DNA of 34,088 nucleotides from Acidobacteriota bacterium (GTDB taxonomy: Bacteria; Acidobacteriota; Blastocatellia; Chloracidobacteriales; Chloracidobacteriaceae): assembly GCA_016208495.1 (NCBI GenBank), contig JACQXX010000173.1, forward strand, positions 1-34,088, read 5' to 3'. Positions 24,223 through 32,611 of the stretch are shown piece by piece. Below the pieces are notes generated by a model that worked only from the letters and a program-made list of their open reading frames with translations, was not told where the DNA came from and did no database searches. Both the position numbers and the translations under genes were made by a program. How positions within the stretch are numbered: position 1 is the stretch's first letter; every line of letters starts with the position of its first letter.

Positions 24223-24283
24223 AGTTTAGTGTCAGACCTCAGATTGGTTTCTGTCAACCTATAAACTCTTTATCTCTGAATGT

Positions 24284-24330
24284 TTCACTACTTCACTATT
24301 TCACTACTTCACTACTTCACTATTTCACTT
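24284..24330. repeat. TTCACTAC/TTCACTAT octamer array, terminator-like
   Basis: About five 8-nt units of TTCACTAY begin at the stop codon of the minus-strand TonB receptor (24329-24331). On that transcript they read as an AGTGAAGT-type array followed about 60 nt later by ACTTCGCT units. The pair could serve as the 3' hairpin of the receptor mRNA. There is no typical U-tract. Confidence 0.8.
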
Positions 24331-27300
24331 AGAAAGTAATTTTCAGCGCCAGTTGGACGACCCGTGGGCTGTTTAACTGAAAGCCGATTTGACCAAAAGT
24401 GGTCGCGTTGATGTTTTGGTCAGCAAAGCCAAAAATTGGATGATTGGCAACGTTAAAGAATTCAGCCCGAAATTCGGTGTTGATGCGTTCGGTGATGCTG
24501 GTTCGCTTCATCACGCTGAAATCCCAGTTGAAAAACTGTGGGCCGTTGAACGGAAGCCGGGCCAGTGAACCAATCGTACCAGCGCCCGGATTGAAAAAGA
24601 CCTGCGAACTGAAAGGCGATTGACCATCCGCCGCCGTTCCACGTCCGTCACGGCCAATCACAGATGGATCAATAAAATACACGCCCCGATCAGTAAATTG
24701 AACGCCCAACAAGTCTTTGATTTGATCATTGGTGAGCGAGGTATTGGCGGTGTTGTTGGCTGATCGTCCACCCCGGTTCAGGGTGCCGCGACCAGAGGTG
24801 ATTGAGAATGGACTTCCGGTCTGCCACACCACGATTGATGTGACGGCCCATCCGCCCGCCAGTTTTTTCAAAATTGGGTTGCCGGGATTGAAGCGTTTCC
24901 CAGGTCCAAACGGCAACTCATAGATAGCATTGGCTTTGAAGATGTGTGGCACGTCGAGTTGTGACCGATTATACTCGACTGATTGCTGGTTAATGTCAAG
25001 AAATGGTTCGAAAATCACCTGCGTACTGGTACCAGGTGAATTGCTCAGGTTTTTGCTGAAGCTGTAATTGGCCTGGAAGGTCAACCCGTTCTCAAAGCGT
25101 TTGCGGAGTTCAACCTGCAGCCCATGGTAGTTTGATTCGGAGTAATTCCCCAACACATCCGCCACAAACGTGTTTGGATTGGCCACCAACTGGACGTTGC
25201 CTGCCAAACCGAACTGGTGATAGATCTGGGCCAAACTGCCGGCTTCCCCGCGTTGAATCAGCGGCTGAATGGTGCCGGTGTTGGTGAGCAATCCGCCGGC
25301 TACCAGGTTTGGAAACACAGTCAGTTGCTGACTGCCGGAAATATTTGGGTTAAACCGTGGATCAAAGCGACCAGTCTGCGCCAGGGCTAAAAACCCGTTC
25401 CGCTGTGCCCGGAGCACATCCGCCGCAAATCCATTGTTGGTCACGTCAACCTGGTTGAAGTCAATGCCCCGCACCAGATTCGTGCTCCGGTTGCCGACAT
25501 ACCGGACCGTCATGGTGAGCGACGAGGAAAGCTCGCGTTCGAGGCTCAGATTCCACTGGTGGAAGGACGGGGTTTCCAATTCTGAATCAATCCCAAATGC
25601 CGCCGAGGTGTTATCCTGGGTAAAGTTTGTCAGGTAAGGCCGTGGGACTTGTAATGAAGGGGTTTGAAACCGCGTTTGCAACAGCCGTGGAATATCATTG
25701 CTAATTGTTCCAAACAAACGATTTCGATTGATGGTTGCCGTTAATCCATTGTTATTGGTCACGGCATTGAGCGGAGCAGCAATCGCCTGATCGTTGACAT
25801 AAGCAATGGAGTAACCGCCGCGCAATACGGTTTGCCGACCCAGACCAGGAATATCCCAGGCAAAGCTCAAATTTGGCGCAAAATTGTTGCGATCCGGGTT
25901 GTTGAACCCACCGTCAACAAAATCAAGCTGGCCGTTTGGATCAAGCACGGCTTCGCGGGTGGTTCGGCCATTGAGGATCGGCAACAACCCCAGGTTGTCA
26001 CGTTCCCGGAGCGGTGATTGAAAGTCATACCGCAACCCCAAATTGACCGTTAACCGGGGGTTAACCCGCCAGGAATCAGTGACATAGCCTGAATACTGGT
26101 CAACCAGAAAGCGGCGCTGGTTCACCGCGCCTTGAGTATACCCCGAGTCTTTTGAAGTCACTTCGTAGGTCACCGTTCCGGCGGTAATCACGCCACCCAA
26201 AAACGCCAGCAAATTGTTGGCGGTGTTTAACTGGGTCGCATCAATGCCGCCTGGGAAATCACCCCCGACGAGTGGAATTTCAGCCGGAGTTTTCACGCCA
26301 AACCCAAGCGTAAAGGCTGGCGGTGAACCCGCACTAAAGAAAAACGGATTGGTCCGAATCCGGTCATACTGGCCGCCAAAGCGGACAAAATGTTCGCCTT
26401 TGGCCCACGAAGCCGAGTCAATAAATGACATGGTGGAAGTTGATCGGCCCTGGTTGGTAAACAAATTGACCGGATTGGTCACAATCGCCGGAATGACGAC
26501 CTGAAACGAACTGGTGTCAGCGTTTGAGTTAAAGAGCGGTTCGTTTCGGTTTCCACCCACGCGGAATTCATTGTTGAGATTGTTGGTGATCGTCCAAATC
26601 CAGGCACCGACGCCAAAATGGGTGACGTTGGTGTTGTTGACCCCTGGATTGAGCGAAAACGTCGTGTCAATGTCAGGTCGCTCGACCTGTTCACTGGCCC
26701 GGTTATACACACCTTCCAAACGGTGACGCGAATTGAGGAGAACATCCGTCCGAACCGTCATCGTGTTGCGATCCCAGTCCGAAGACTGGTTAAAGGCAAA
26801 ACCCGAAGTGTTTAACCCATCGCCGACCGTGCTGGCATTGACGTTGGTCGGAATCTGCCCGAGCAATCCCTGGCTAAACGGATCAACTGACAGGTTGCGC
26901 AAACCGAGCACATTGATTTTTCGAATCTGCCCCTGATTGTCGCGATAAGTGAAAATGCCATTTCGGGCATCCGGCAAAAAGGTCGTCGTCGTCGTCGGGC
27001 TGGCGGTTCGTTCGCGATAGCCTTCGTACACACCGAAAATAAAGATCTTATCCTTTTTAATCGGGCCGGAAACCGTGCCGCCAAACTGGTTACGGATTAA
27101 CTGCGGTTTGGCCACGCCCTGCAGATTATTGAAGAAATCGTTGGATCCAAGGGCGCTGTTGCGGTGAAATTCATAGAGTGAGCCGTGGTACTCGTTGGTG
27201 CCCGATGGCGTCACGGTTCGAATGGCCGAGGCACCGCCGGAAACTTCGGCACCGGCATTCTGTGAAATGACGCTAAATTCAGCGACCTGGGCCACGGTTG

Positions 27301-27991
27301 GACGATTGACCGCCAGATCAAGCGAATTTTCTCGGAACAGGTTGTCCTGAATGTTGATGCCATCCTGGGTCACCGTGGCCGTCGAAGCCCGCTGGCCATT
27401 GATCGTGGTTGTCACATTGGCGCGGGCACTGTTGGCGCCGCCTGCGACACCTGCTTGCAGTTGGATGAGTTGCAGCGGGTCACGACCGTTAAGGGGTAAA
27501 TCCTGTACCTGCTTCTGGTTGACGGTATTTTTGACTTCGGCGTTGGTCGTCTGGACCAGTTCTTCACCAGCGGCAACCGTCACCACATCGGTGGCGCCGC
27601 CAGCTTCAAGCGAAACCGAAAGCCCATATTCCTGACCGACGTCAACCTTGACGTTTTCAGTCACTGACTTTTTAAAGCCAGGAACTTCGATTGAAACCGT
27701 GTAAAACCCAACCGGAAGCTGGGGAAAAATGACAAACCCATCTTCGTTGGTGGTGGATGTCAGTTGTTGACCAGTGCCAAGATTGAGCAACTGGACTTCG
27801 GCCCCAGCCACAACGGCTCCGGATTGATCCTTGGCGGTTATCACCAGCCGGCCATTGGTACTTTGGGCCTGTACGACCCCAGAAAAAAAGAGAAGCGTAG
27901 CCAGAACCCAGCCGCAGTGTACCGCCAGAGAAGGCGCAAGCCACCCTTTTCCTGACAGATGATTCCCTGTCAAATTTCTGAAAAACTGCAT
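24329..27991 (-). CDS. TonB-dependent receptor with carboxypeptidase-regulatory-like domain (Oar-like)
   Basis: A 1220-residue outer-membrane receptor of the large acidobacterial type. A signal peptide ends near residue 42 (LLFFSGVVQAQ). A CarboxypepD_reg-like beta-sandwich (about 46-130; GRLVITAKDQSGAVVAGAEV) is followed by the plug (about 150-300; DLPLNGRDPLQLIQLQAG) and a beta-barrel ending in the C-terminal aromatic signature VVQLALKITF. The ATG at 27991 has a good GGGAGG site on the minus strand; the frame is open to 28174 but only through GGGTTCA repeat DNA. These proteins are thought to import polymers or large ligands, but the substrate cannot be read. A second receptor lies upstream on the same strand with a small barrel protein between. 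Confidence 0.93.
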   Translation of the reverse strand: MQFFRNLTGNHLSGKGWLAPSLAVHCGWVLATLLFFSGVVQAQSTNGRLVITAKDQSGAVVAGAEVQLLNLGTGQQLTSTTNEDGFVIFPQLPVGFYTVSIEVPGFKKSVTENVKVDVGQEYGLSVSLEAGGATDVVTVAAGEELVQTTNAEVKNTVNQKQVQDLPLNGRDPLQLIQLQAGVAGGANSARANVTTTINGQRASTATVTQDGINIQDNLFRENSLDLAVNRPTVAQVAEFSVISQNAGAEVSGGASAIRTVTPSGTNEYHGSLYEFHRNSALGSNDFFNNLQGVAKPQLIRNQFGGTVSGPIKKDKIFIFGVYEGYRERTASPTTTTTFLPDARNGIFTYRDNQGQIRKINVLGLRNLSVDPFSQGLLGQIPTNVNASTVGDGLNTSGFAFNQSSDWDRNTMTVRTDVLLNSRHRLEGVYNRASEQVERPDIDTTFSLNPGVNNTNVTHFGVGAWIWTITNNLNNEFRVGGNRNEPLFNSNADTSSFQVVIPAIVTNPVNLFTNQGRSTSTMSFIDSASWAKGEHFVRFGGQYDRIRTNPFFFSAGSPPAFTLGFGVKTPAEIPLVGGDFPGGIDATQLNTANNLLAFLGGVITAGTVTYEVTSKDSGYTQGAVNQRRFLVDQYSGYVTDSWRVNPRLTVNLGLRYDFQSPLRERDNLGLLPILNGRTTREAVLDPNGQLDFVDGGFNNPDRNNFAPNLSFAWDIPGLGRQTVLRGGYSIAYVNDQAIAAPLNAVTNNNGLTATINRNRLFGTISNDIPRLLQTRFQTPSLQVPRPYLTNFTQDNTSAAFGIDSELETPSFHQWNLSLERELSSSLTMTVRYVGNRSTNLVRGIDFNQVDVTNNGFAADVLRAQRNGFLALAQTGRFDPRFNPNISGSQQLTVFPNLVAGGLLTNTGTIQPLIQRGEAGSLAQIYHQFGLAGNVQLVANPNTFVADVLGNYSESNYHGLQVELRKRFENGLTFQANYSFSKNLSNSPGTSTQVIFEPFLDINQQSVEYNRSQLDVPHIFKANAIYELPFGPGKRFNPGNPILKKLAGGWAVTSIVVWQTGSPFSITSGRGTLNRGGRSANNTANTSLTNDQIKDLLGVQFTDRGVYFIDPSVIGRDGRGTAADGQSPFSSQVFFNPGAGTIGSLARLPFNGPQFFNWDFSVMKRTSITERINTEFRAEFFNVANHPIFGFADQNINATTFGQIGFQLNSPRVVQLALKITF

Positions 27992-28038
27992 AAAACCTCC
28001 CTCGGTGGGAAAAACTAGCCAAAAATTTGACCCAAAGG

Positions 28039-28060
28039 GCCGACAAGTCGGCGCACTCCA
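28039..28060 (-). repeat. TGGAGTGCG palindromic REP, copy 1
   Basis: On the minus strand this reads TGGAGTGCGCCGACTTGTCG then GC, with GCCGAC/GTCGGC pairing. Two related units occur at 32681-32704 and 32714-32737. It lies in the 5' region of the TonB receptor gene, about 50 nt upstream of its start. Confidence 0.75.
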
Positions 28061-28133
28061 AAGTTTTTGGCTGGTATTTATTTTTTGTTCGGGGAAATTG
28101 ATGTTCAGTGAAGCCCTTGAAGAAACAGTACTT

Positions 28134-28164
28134 CCCTGAACCCTGAACCCTGAACCCTGAACCC
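28134..28164. repeat. CCCTGAA (GGGTTCA) heptamer array
   Basis: Four CCCTGAA units plus a final CCC. On the minus strand, the coding strand of the surrounding genes, it presents five GGG tracts separated by 4 nt, a candidate G-quadruplex. The interval 27992-28186 between the receptor and barrel genes otherwise holds only the REP at 28039-28060. Confidence 0.85.
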
Positions 28165-28186
28165 TATTCAGCATTACAATCGGCGA

Positions 28187-28711
28187 TTACCGTTTTCCAA
28201 ATCGGAAAACAATTCCTGTGGAAAGCCGAAGGTGCGATTGCCGGCTATCGAGCAAATTTGTATGAAACAATTCGCCCTGAATCACGCGAACTGAAACCCG
28301 ATCCGTCATTTTGTAATCCAGCCCACCACCGCCAATAAAGGCGAAACCTGAACTATTCCCTGGATTTGACAGCTTGGCGCCACCAAACAGGAAATGTGCG
28401 AAGGGTGTTATTTTCGCGTCGGAGTGATAGGCAAACCGTGGCCCGAAAGTATAGGAATACATCGTGGTCCCTTCGCCGGCGTAGCCGCCAAAATCAGCCA
28501 CTAGCGACACCGCTTTATGAACAGTAGCGGCCACTGAAACGCTGGCACCATTGGCGTTGACGCCTTCTCCGGGAGCCGTGCCGTTGAGTCGGGTAAATGA
28601 ATATCCGGCAAACACTTCGGCTTTCGGAACTTCCTGGGCCATTCCCGCCCCTGTTCCAATCACCGCCCATACAACGGAGAAAAAAAGAATCCGTATAAAC
28701 TTATTCATCAT
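28187..28711 (-). CDS. Small outer-membrane beta-barrel protein
   Basis: A 174-residue exported protein with a signal peptide to about residue 25 (FFSVVWAVIGTGAGMAQ). Alternating hydrophobic/aromatic strands (EVFAGYSFTRL, YSYTFGPRFAYHS, ITPFAHFLFGGAKL, FAFIGGGGLDYKM) end in LRLSTGIVFRFGKR. It is like the 8-strand OmpA/OmpW-type barrels common in Acidobacteria. No periplasmic anchor domain follows. ATG 28711 is preceded by AGGAG at 7 nt spacing; a second ATG is at 28708. It lies between the two TonB receptors and may belong to the same outer-membrane function. Confidence 0.85.
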   Translation of the reverse strand: MMNKFIRILFFSVVWAVIGTGAGMAQEVPKAEVFAGYSFTRLNGTAPGEGVNANGASVSVAATVHKAVSLVADFGGYAGEGTTMYSYTFGPRFAYHSDAKITPFAHFLFGGAKLSNPGNSSGFAFIGGGGLDYKMTDRVSVRVIQGELFHTNLLDSRQSHLRLSTGIVFRFGKR

Positions 28712-28768
28712 AAAGGAACTCCTGTTGGTTATTCAGCACGGAAGATGTCTGGTCACGTGTCGGTTTTT

Positions 28769-28990
28769 GGTTTTGCACCGCGAAGCGTTGCCGTTCGGAT
28801 AGCCGGTCGGTTGGCTGCTTTGGGCCTACCACCGGATCCGAAGGCATCTTCCTCCTTTCTCCTCGTGTCGCCCGCGCCCCCTGCGGGGCGCGGACGACAC
28901 GAGGAGGGGGGACGAACCGTTTCCCGGTGGTAGCTCCCAAAACCTCGCAACCACCGGCTATCCGAACGGCAGCCTTTCAGGATGCTCAAC
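28769..28990. repeat. Large palindromic element, copy 2 (inverted relative to copy 1)
   Basis: Reverse complement of the 22857-23086 element at both ends: GGTTTTGCACCGCGAAGCG from 28769 and CCTTTCAGGATGCTCAA to 28990. The terminal inverted repeat is at 28789-28813 with 28948-28971 (one base deleted), then CTACCACCGG (28826-28835)/CCGGTGGTAG (28924-28933). The core stem differs in sequence from copy 1: CTCCTCGTGTCG (28859-28870)/CGACACGAGGAG (28895-28906) plus CCGCGCCCC (28872-28880)/GGGGCGCGG (28885-28893). It fills 28712-29000 upstream of the barrel gene. A separate hairpin, TGGGGT (29012-29017)/ACCCCA (29025-29030), follows. No gene lies in 28712-29115. Confidence 0.88.
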
Positions 28991-29115
28991 CCTTCCTTGG
29001 CTTGATGCACATGGGGTTTCGAAGACCCCACCCTGGACTACGAGCCTGCATTTGCTTCGCAGGTTAAAACCGAAAACTGGCTGTTGTATTAGCCTTTAGC
29101 CCATCTTCTTCCACA

Positions 29116-32100
29116 CTAAAACTCAAACCTCAGCGCAAGCTGGATGGTTCGCGGATTGCTGCTAAACCCTCTCTCTGAGCGATTAAAGTTTGGATCAGCC
29201 ACCAGAACTGTCCGGAACTGACTGCCACTGGTGGTGGAGATTGGGCTCACTCCATTTGGCGAACCAGGAATGTACTGTGGCGTGTTGGTCACGTTATAAA
29301 AATCAGCCCGGAATTGCAGCCGATAGTTTTCACGCAAAGGAATGGTCTTGAAGACTGAGAAGTCGAGGTTATTCACCCCTGGAAAACGCAATGTATTGCG
29401 ACCACTTGTGGCCAGTGCGCCAAGCCCGGCACGGATATATTCCGCATTTGGGTTTAAGGCGACATACGCCACGGTTTGTGGATTGCCCAGGGCCACCGTG
29501 TTGCCACGGCGATCCACGGCGATGATGTTGCTTCCGGTCCCACTGACACCACTCGCATTGCGGATGGTTCGGTCTCCGGCGGAATCTCCATTCAGGTTCG
29601 CGTCAATTCCGCTTTGCGGTGTGACCGGTTTCCCTGATTCAAAGGTCAGCGTTCCAGCTAGTTGCCAGCCACCAAGGGTATGCCGCACCAGTCTGTTTCC
29701 AGCCTGGGCAAAAAATGGGAGATCATAAATTGCTGAGGTGACAAACCGATGACGGCTATCGAGCGCCGAATTCCCTTTTTCGGCCTGGTAGTTTTGGAAA
29801 TCCTGTGACCGGCGTGGGTTGGTAAAGGTTGAGGCCAGTTCAGCCGTTGAATCATCCAGCAAGTGACTCCAGGTGTAGGCACTGGTGAGCTGGTATCCGT
29901 GGCTAAAGCGCTTGGTTAATGAGGCTGAAAACGCGTGGTAGGTTGAATTGCCATTTGGGGTAAACGCCACGACATTAGCTCCATTAAACCCGGCATCCCG
30001 GAATTTTGGAACATAGCTTTCAGTTCCGCCGAGCGCGTTCAAATCGGCCAGACTCAGTGAGAGACCATTCAATTGATCTGCCGACGGCATTTGTAAAAAG
30101 GTCGGGAGGTATCGGTTTTCATTGACCACCGGCTGGCGGTTAATGCGGTTCTGGGTAAACAGATTGATGCCTCGGGTTCCCAGATAGCGAAGCTCCAATC
30201 CCCAATCATCTTTGAGTTGCCGCTGAATGCTCAGGCTGTAGGAAATCGCCCGTGGCACTTTCTGATCCGGAATCCAGGCCGACGTAATGCTTCGCGCCAG
30301 AGCTGGATCCGTAATTGTTGGCCCGGCTGAAGGTAACCCACCATTGGCCAGGTAGTTTGGAATCGCGGCTGACGGCTGGGTGTTAACCGTCGCACTTTCC
30401 TGCGGCGTGGTTGAAAGCGTGTACAGATTGTCGAAAATCACGTCGTATCCAAGCGAGAAACCCGCCCGAATCGAGCTTTGTCCGGCATTCCCAAAGATTG
30501 TGTTGAGCAGTCCGTCCTTAAATTCAGGTGAATAGGCCAGACCGATTTTCGGAGCAAAGTTTTTCTTCTCAGCCGCAGGTTCGTTAAATTCAAGCACGCC
30601 GGGCACGCTTGAAATGCCATTGAGCACCTGCTGACGTGCTCCGAAAGGAACTTGCTGGTATTCGTAGCGCACACCCAGATTCAAGGTCAGATTCTGACGA
30701 AGTCGCCAGTCATCCTGGGCATAAACGTAGGCCAGCCACTGGTTGCCGTGATAGGGCCGGCCACCGACGTTGCGTTCCGCTAGAAAATCTGGGCTGATGT
30801 CGCGCAAAAACAGGTCGGTGTTTGAATATTGATAATCGCCCCGGACTCGTTGCACGAAAAAGCTGGTGCCAATCAATCGTCGGACATCGCCACCCAGCTT
30901 TAACGAATGGTTGCCCTTCACAATCGAGAAATTGTTAATGACCTGATAATTGACATCTTTCCCGATACTTGGAGCGCTTGAGTTCGGCCCGATGTCCAGA
31001 CCGAGGTCAAGCAATCCGATGTTTGGAAATACATCCAGGCCAGGAAACTTGAGGTTTGGAACCAAAATGTTTGGACCATCGGAACGGCGGAACGAAAACC
31101 GGAATTCGTTGTTCACGGTCCCTGAAAAACTATGCGTGTTGGCATAGGAAAACAGCCGGCCATCGGTTGGCACCAGCGAGAAAAACACTGGCAGGTTCGC
31201 CGCCGTGTCAATAATCCGTTCCCGATTATAGATAAAGCGCACCCGGTGCTGGGTCGCGTCGCTCTGCAAGAAGTCGAGGTTAATCACCAGGTTACGGCGA
31301 TTAAAGAAGGCCGGCGAATCAATCGCGACGTTGCCGATTGGAATTTGGCGGCCACCGACCGTGATTGAACCTGAATCATTGGCTGGCGCAACCGGGACAT
31401 ACTGGTTAAACACGCCCAGATTCGCCGCCGACAGCCCTGACAGACTGTTCAAAATCGCAAACCCTTCAGCGGTTGGGGTGGCGATGCCGCCCGCACCGGA
31501 AGCCTGACCAATTTGCATTCCTTCAAACGAAGTGAAGAAAAACAGCCGGTCCTTAATGATTGGCCCACCGATGTTGCCGCCGTTTCGGTTTTCGTCATAG
31601 CGCGCAAGCCGGGATTTTCCAGGCACGGTTTCACGGATGACACCTGCATTTTTCTGCAAGGTATCCAGAGCATTCAGAAACCGATTCCGAGAATACCAGT
31701 AGCCCGTCCCATGAAATTCATTCGAACCGCTTTTGGTCGTAGTGACAAATTGTCCACCGGTATTGCGGCCAAATTCGGCTGAATATTGATTGGCCAATAA
31801 TGAAAATTCAGCCACGACTTCAGGTGAAACATAGACTGATGGTCCAGTCACCGATTTGTCGTTGTTGTCAATTCCATCAGTAATAAAGTTGTTATTTCGC
31901 GAACGCTGTCCTCCGACCGACCCACCGGAGCCGACGCCGACGCCGCCGCTGCTGGTCACATTGGCTGACAGGAGCGCCAGGCTGTAAATTCCGTCGTTGG
32001 TGTTTGATCCATTCCCGGTTTGGGCCAGGTCAACCATCTGTCTGGAATTAAATGACTTGGCCAGCGTCGTTGTGGTTGATTGCACCAGTTCGGTGCCACC

Positions 32101-32508
32101 GGCGGAAACTTCAACCGTTTCGCCGGATTCCCCAACCGTCATGGTGATTGGAATATCGTTGGTGGTGTTTAAATTGACCCGGATGCCGCTGAGGGTTGCG
32201 GTTTTGAAGCTTTGCGCTTCAACCAGGAGCTGGTATTCGCCAACCAGCAAGTTATTGAACTGAAAGGCCCCATCTTCACCGCTTTGGACTGAAATGGTCC
32301 GATTCGTAGCCTTTTCGGTAATGGTGATTTTGGCGCCGCCGATGGAAGCGCCGGTTTCATCACGAACGATGCCGCGCACGTTTCCAAACGATTGCTGAGC
32401 CATCACCGGAGCGACAGCCAGAAAACAAACCGTAGCCAGTGTTGCCAGAAAGCACGCCACCCACCTGGTTGTCAGTCTGTCGCTCGGAAACACTCTTTTT
32501 TTCAACAT
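29116..32508 (-). CDS. TonB-dependent receptor with carboxypeptidase-regulatory-like domain (Oar-like)
   Basis: A 1130-residue receptor of the same architecture as the 24329 gene but divergent in sequence. The signal peptide ends near residue 38 (LAVAPVMAQQ). A CarboxypepD_reg-like domain spans about 42-125 (GNVRGIVRDETGASIGGAKI), then the plug (about 150-300, including GGQRSRNNNFITDGIDNNDK and EFGRNTGGQFVTTTKSGSNEFHG as separate stretches). The long barrel ends TIQLALRFEF, the C-terminal aromatic signature. It has a Gly/Ser-rich stretch (GGVGVGSGGSVGGQ) in the plug region. The start has a good GAGGAGA site on the minus strand. It is probably the first gene of the outer-membrane cluster that runs toward 23212, although repeats separate the genes. 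Confidence 0.93.
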   Translation of the reverse strand: MLKKRVFPSDRLTTRWVACFLATLATVCFLAVAPVMAQQSFGNVRGIVRDETGASIGGAKITITEKATNRTISVQSGEDGAFQFNNLLVGEYQLLVEAQSFKTATLSGIRVNLNTTNDIPITMTVGESGETVEVSAGGTELVQSTTTTLAKSFNSRQMVDLAQTGNGSNTNDGIYSLALLSANVTSSGGVGVGSGGSVGGQRSRNNNFITDGIDNNDKSVTGPSVYVSPEVVAEFSLLANQYSAEFGRNTGGQFVTTTKSGSNEFHGTGYWYSRNRFLNALDTLQKNAGVIRETVPGKSRLARYDENRNGGNIGGPIIKDRLFFFTSFEGMQIGQASGAGGIATPTAEGFAILNSLSGLSAANLGVFNQYVPVAPANDSGSITVGGRQIPIGNVAIDSPAFFNRRNLVINLDFLQSDATQHRVRFIYNRERIIDTAANLPVFFSLVPTDGRLFSYANTHSFSGTVNNEFRFSFRRSDGPNILVPNLKFPGLDVFPNIGLLDLGLDIGPNSSAPSIGKDVNYQVINNFSIVKGNHSLKLGGDVRRLIGTSFFVQRVRGDYQYSNTDLFLRDISPDFLAERNVGGRPYHGNQWLAYVYAQDDWRLRQNLTLNLGVRYEYQQVPFGARQQVLNGISSVPGVLEFNEPAAEKKNFAPKIGLAYSPEFKDGLLNTIFGNAGQSSIRAGFSLGYDVIFDNLYTLSTTPQESATVNTQPSAAIPNYLANGGLPSAGPTITDPALARSITSAWIPDQKVPRAISYSLSIQRQLKDDWGLELRYLGTRGINLFTQNRINRQPVVNENRYLPTFLQMPSADQLNGLSLSLADLNALGGTESYVPKFRDAGFNGANVVAFTPNGNSTYHAFSASLTKRFSHGYQLTSAYTWSHLLDDSTAELASTFTNPRRSQDFQNYQAEKGNSALDSRHRFVTSAIYDLPFFAQAGNRLVRHTLGGWQLAGTLTFESGKPVTPQSGIDANLNGDSAGDRTIRNASGVSGTGSNIIAVDRRGNTVALGNPQTVAYVALNPNAEYIRAGLGALATSGRNTLRFPGVNNLDFSVFKTIPLRENYRLQFRADFYNVTNTPQYIPGSPNGVSPISTTSGSQFRTVLVADPNFNRSERGFSSNPRTIQLALRFEF

Positions 32509-32611
32509 AGAAATTCTCTCCTCACCTGGATTGCTGTGTTTCCGTTTTTGATTTGAACTGGCGCCTGGAGAAAAACTTGCAGAAACACAAAGTCACGGTG
32601 CAGGAGAGAAT

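Noticed and set aside
27992-28174. N-terminal extension of the TonB receptor
   Set aside because: It translates GGGTTCA repeats and a REP; a good ribosome site and signal peptide support 27991.
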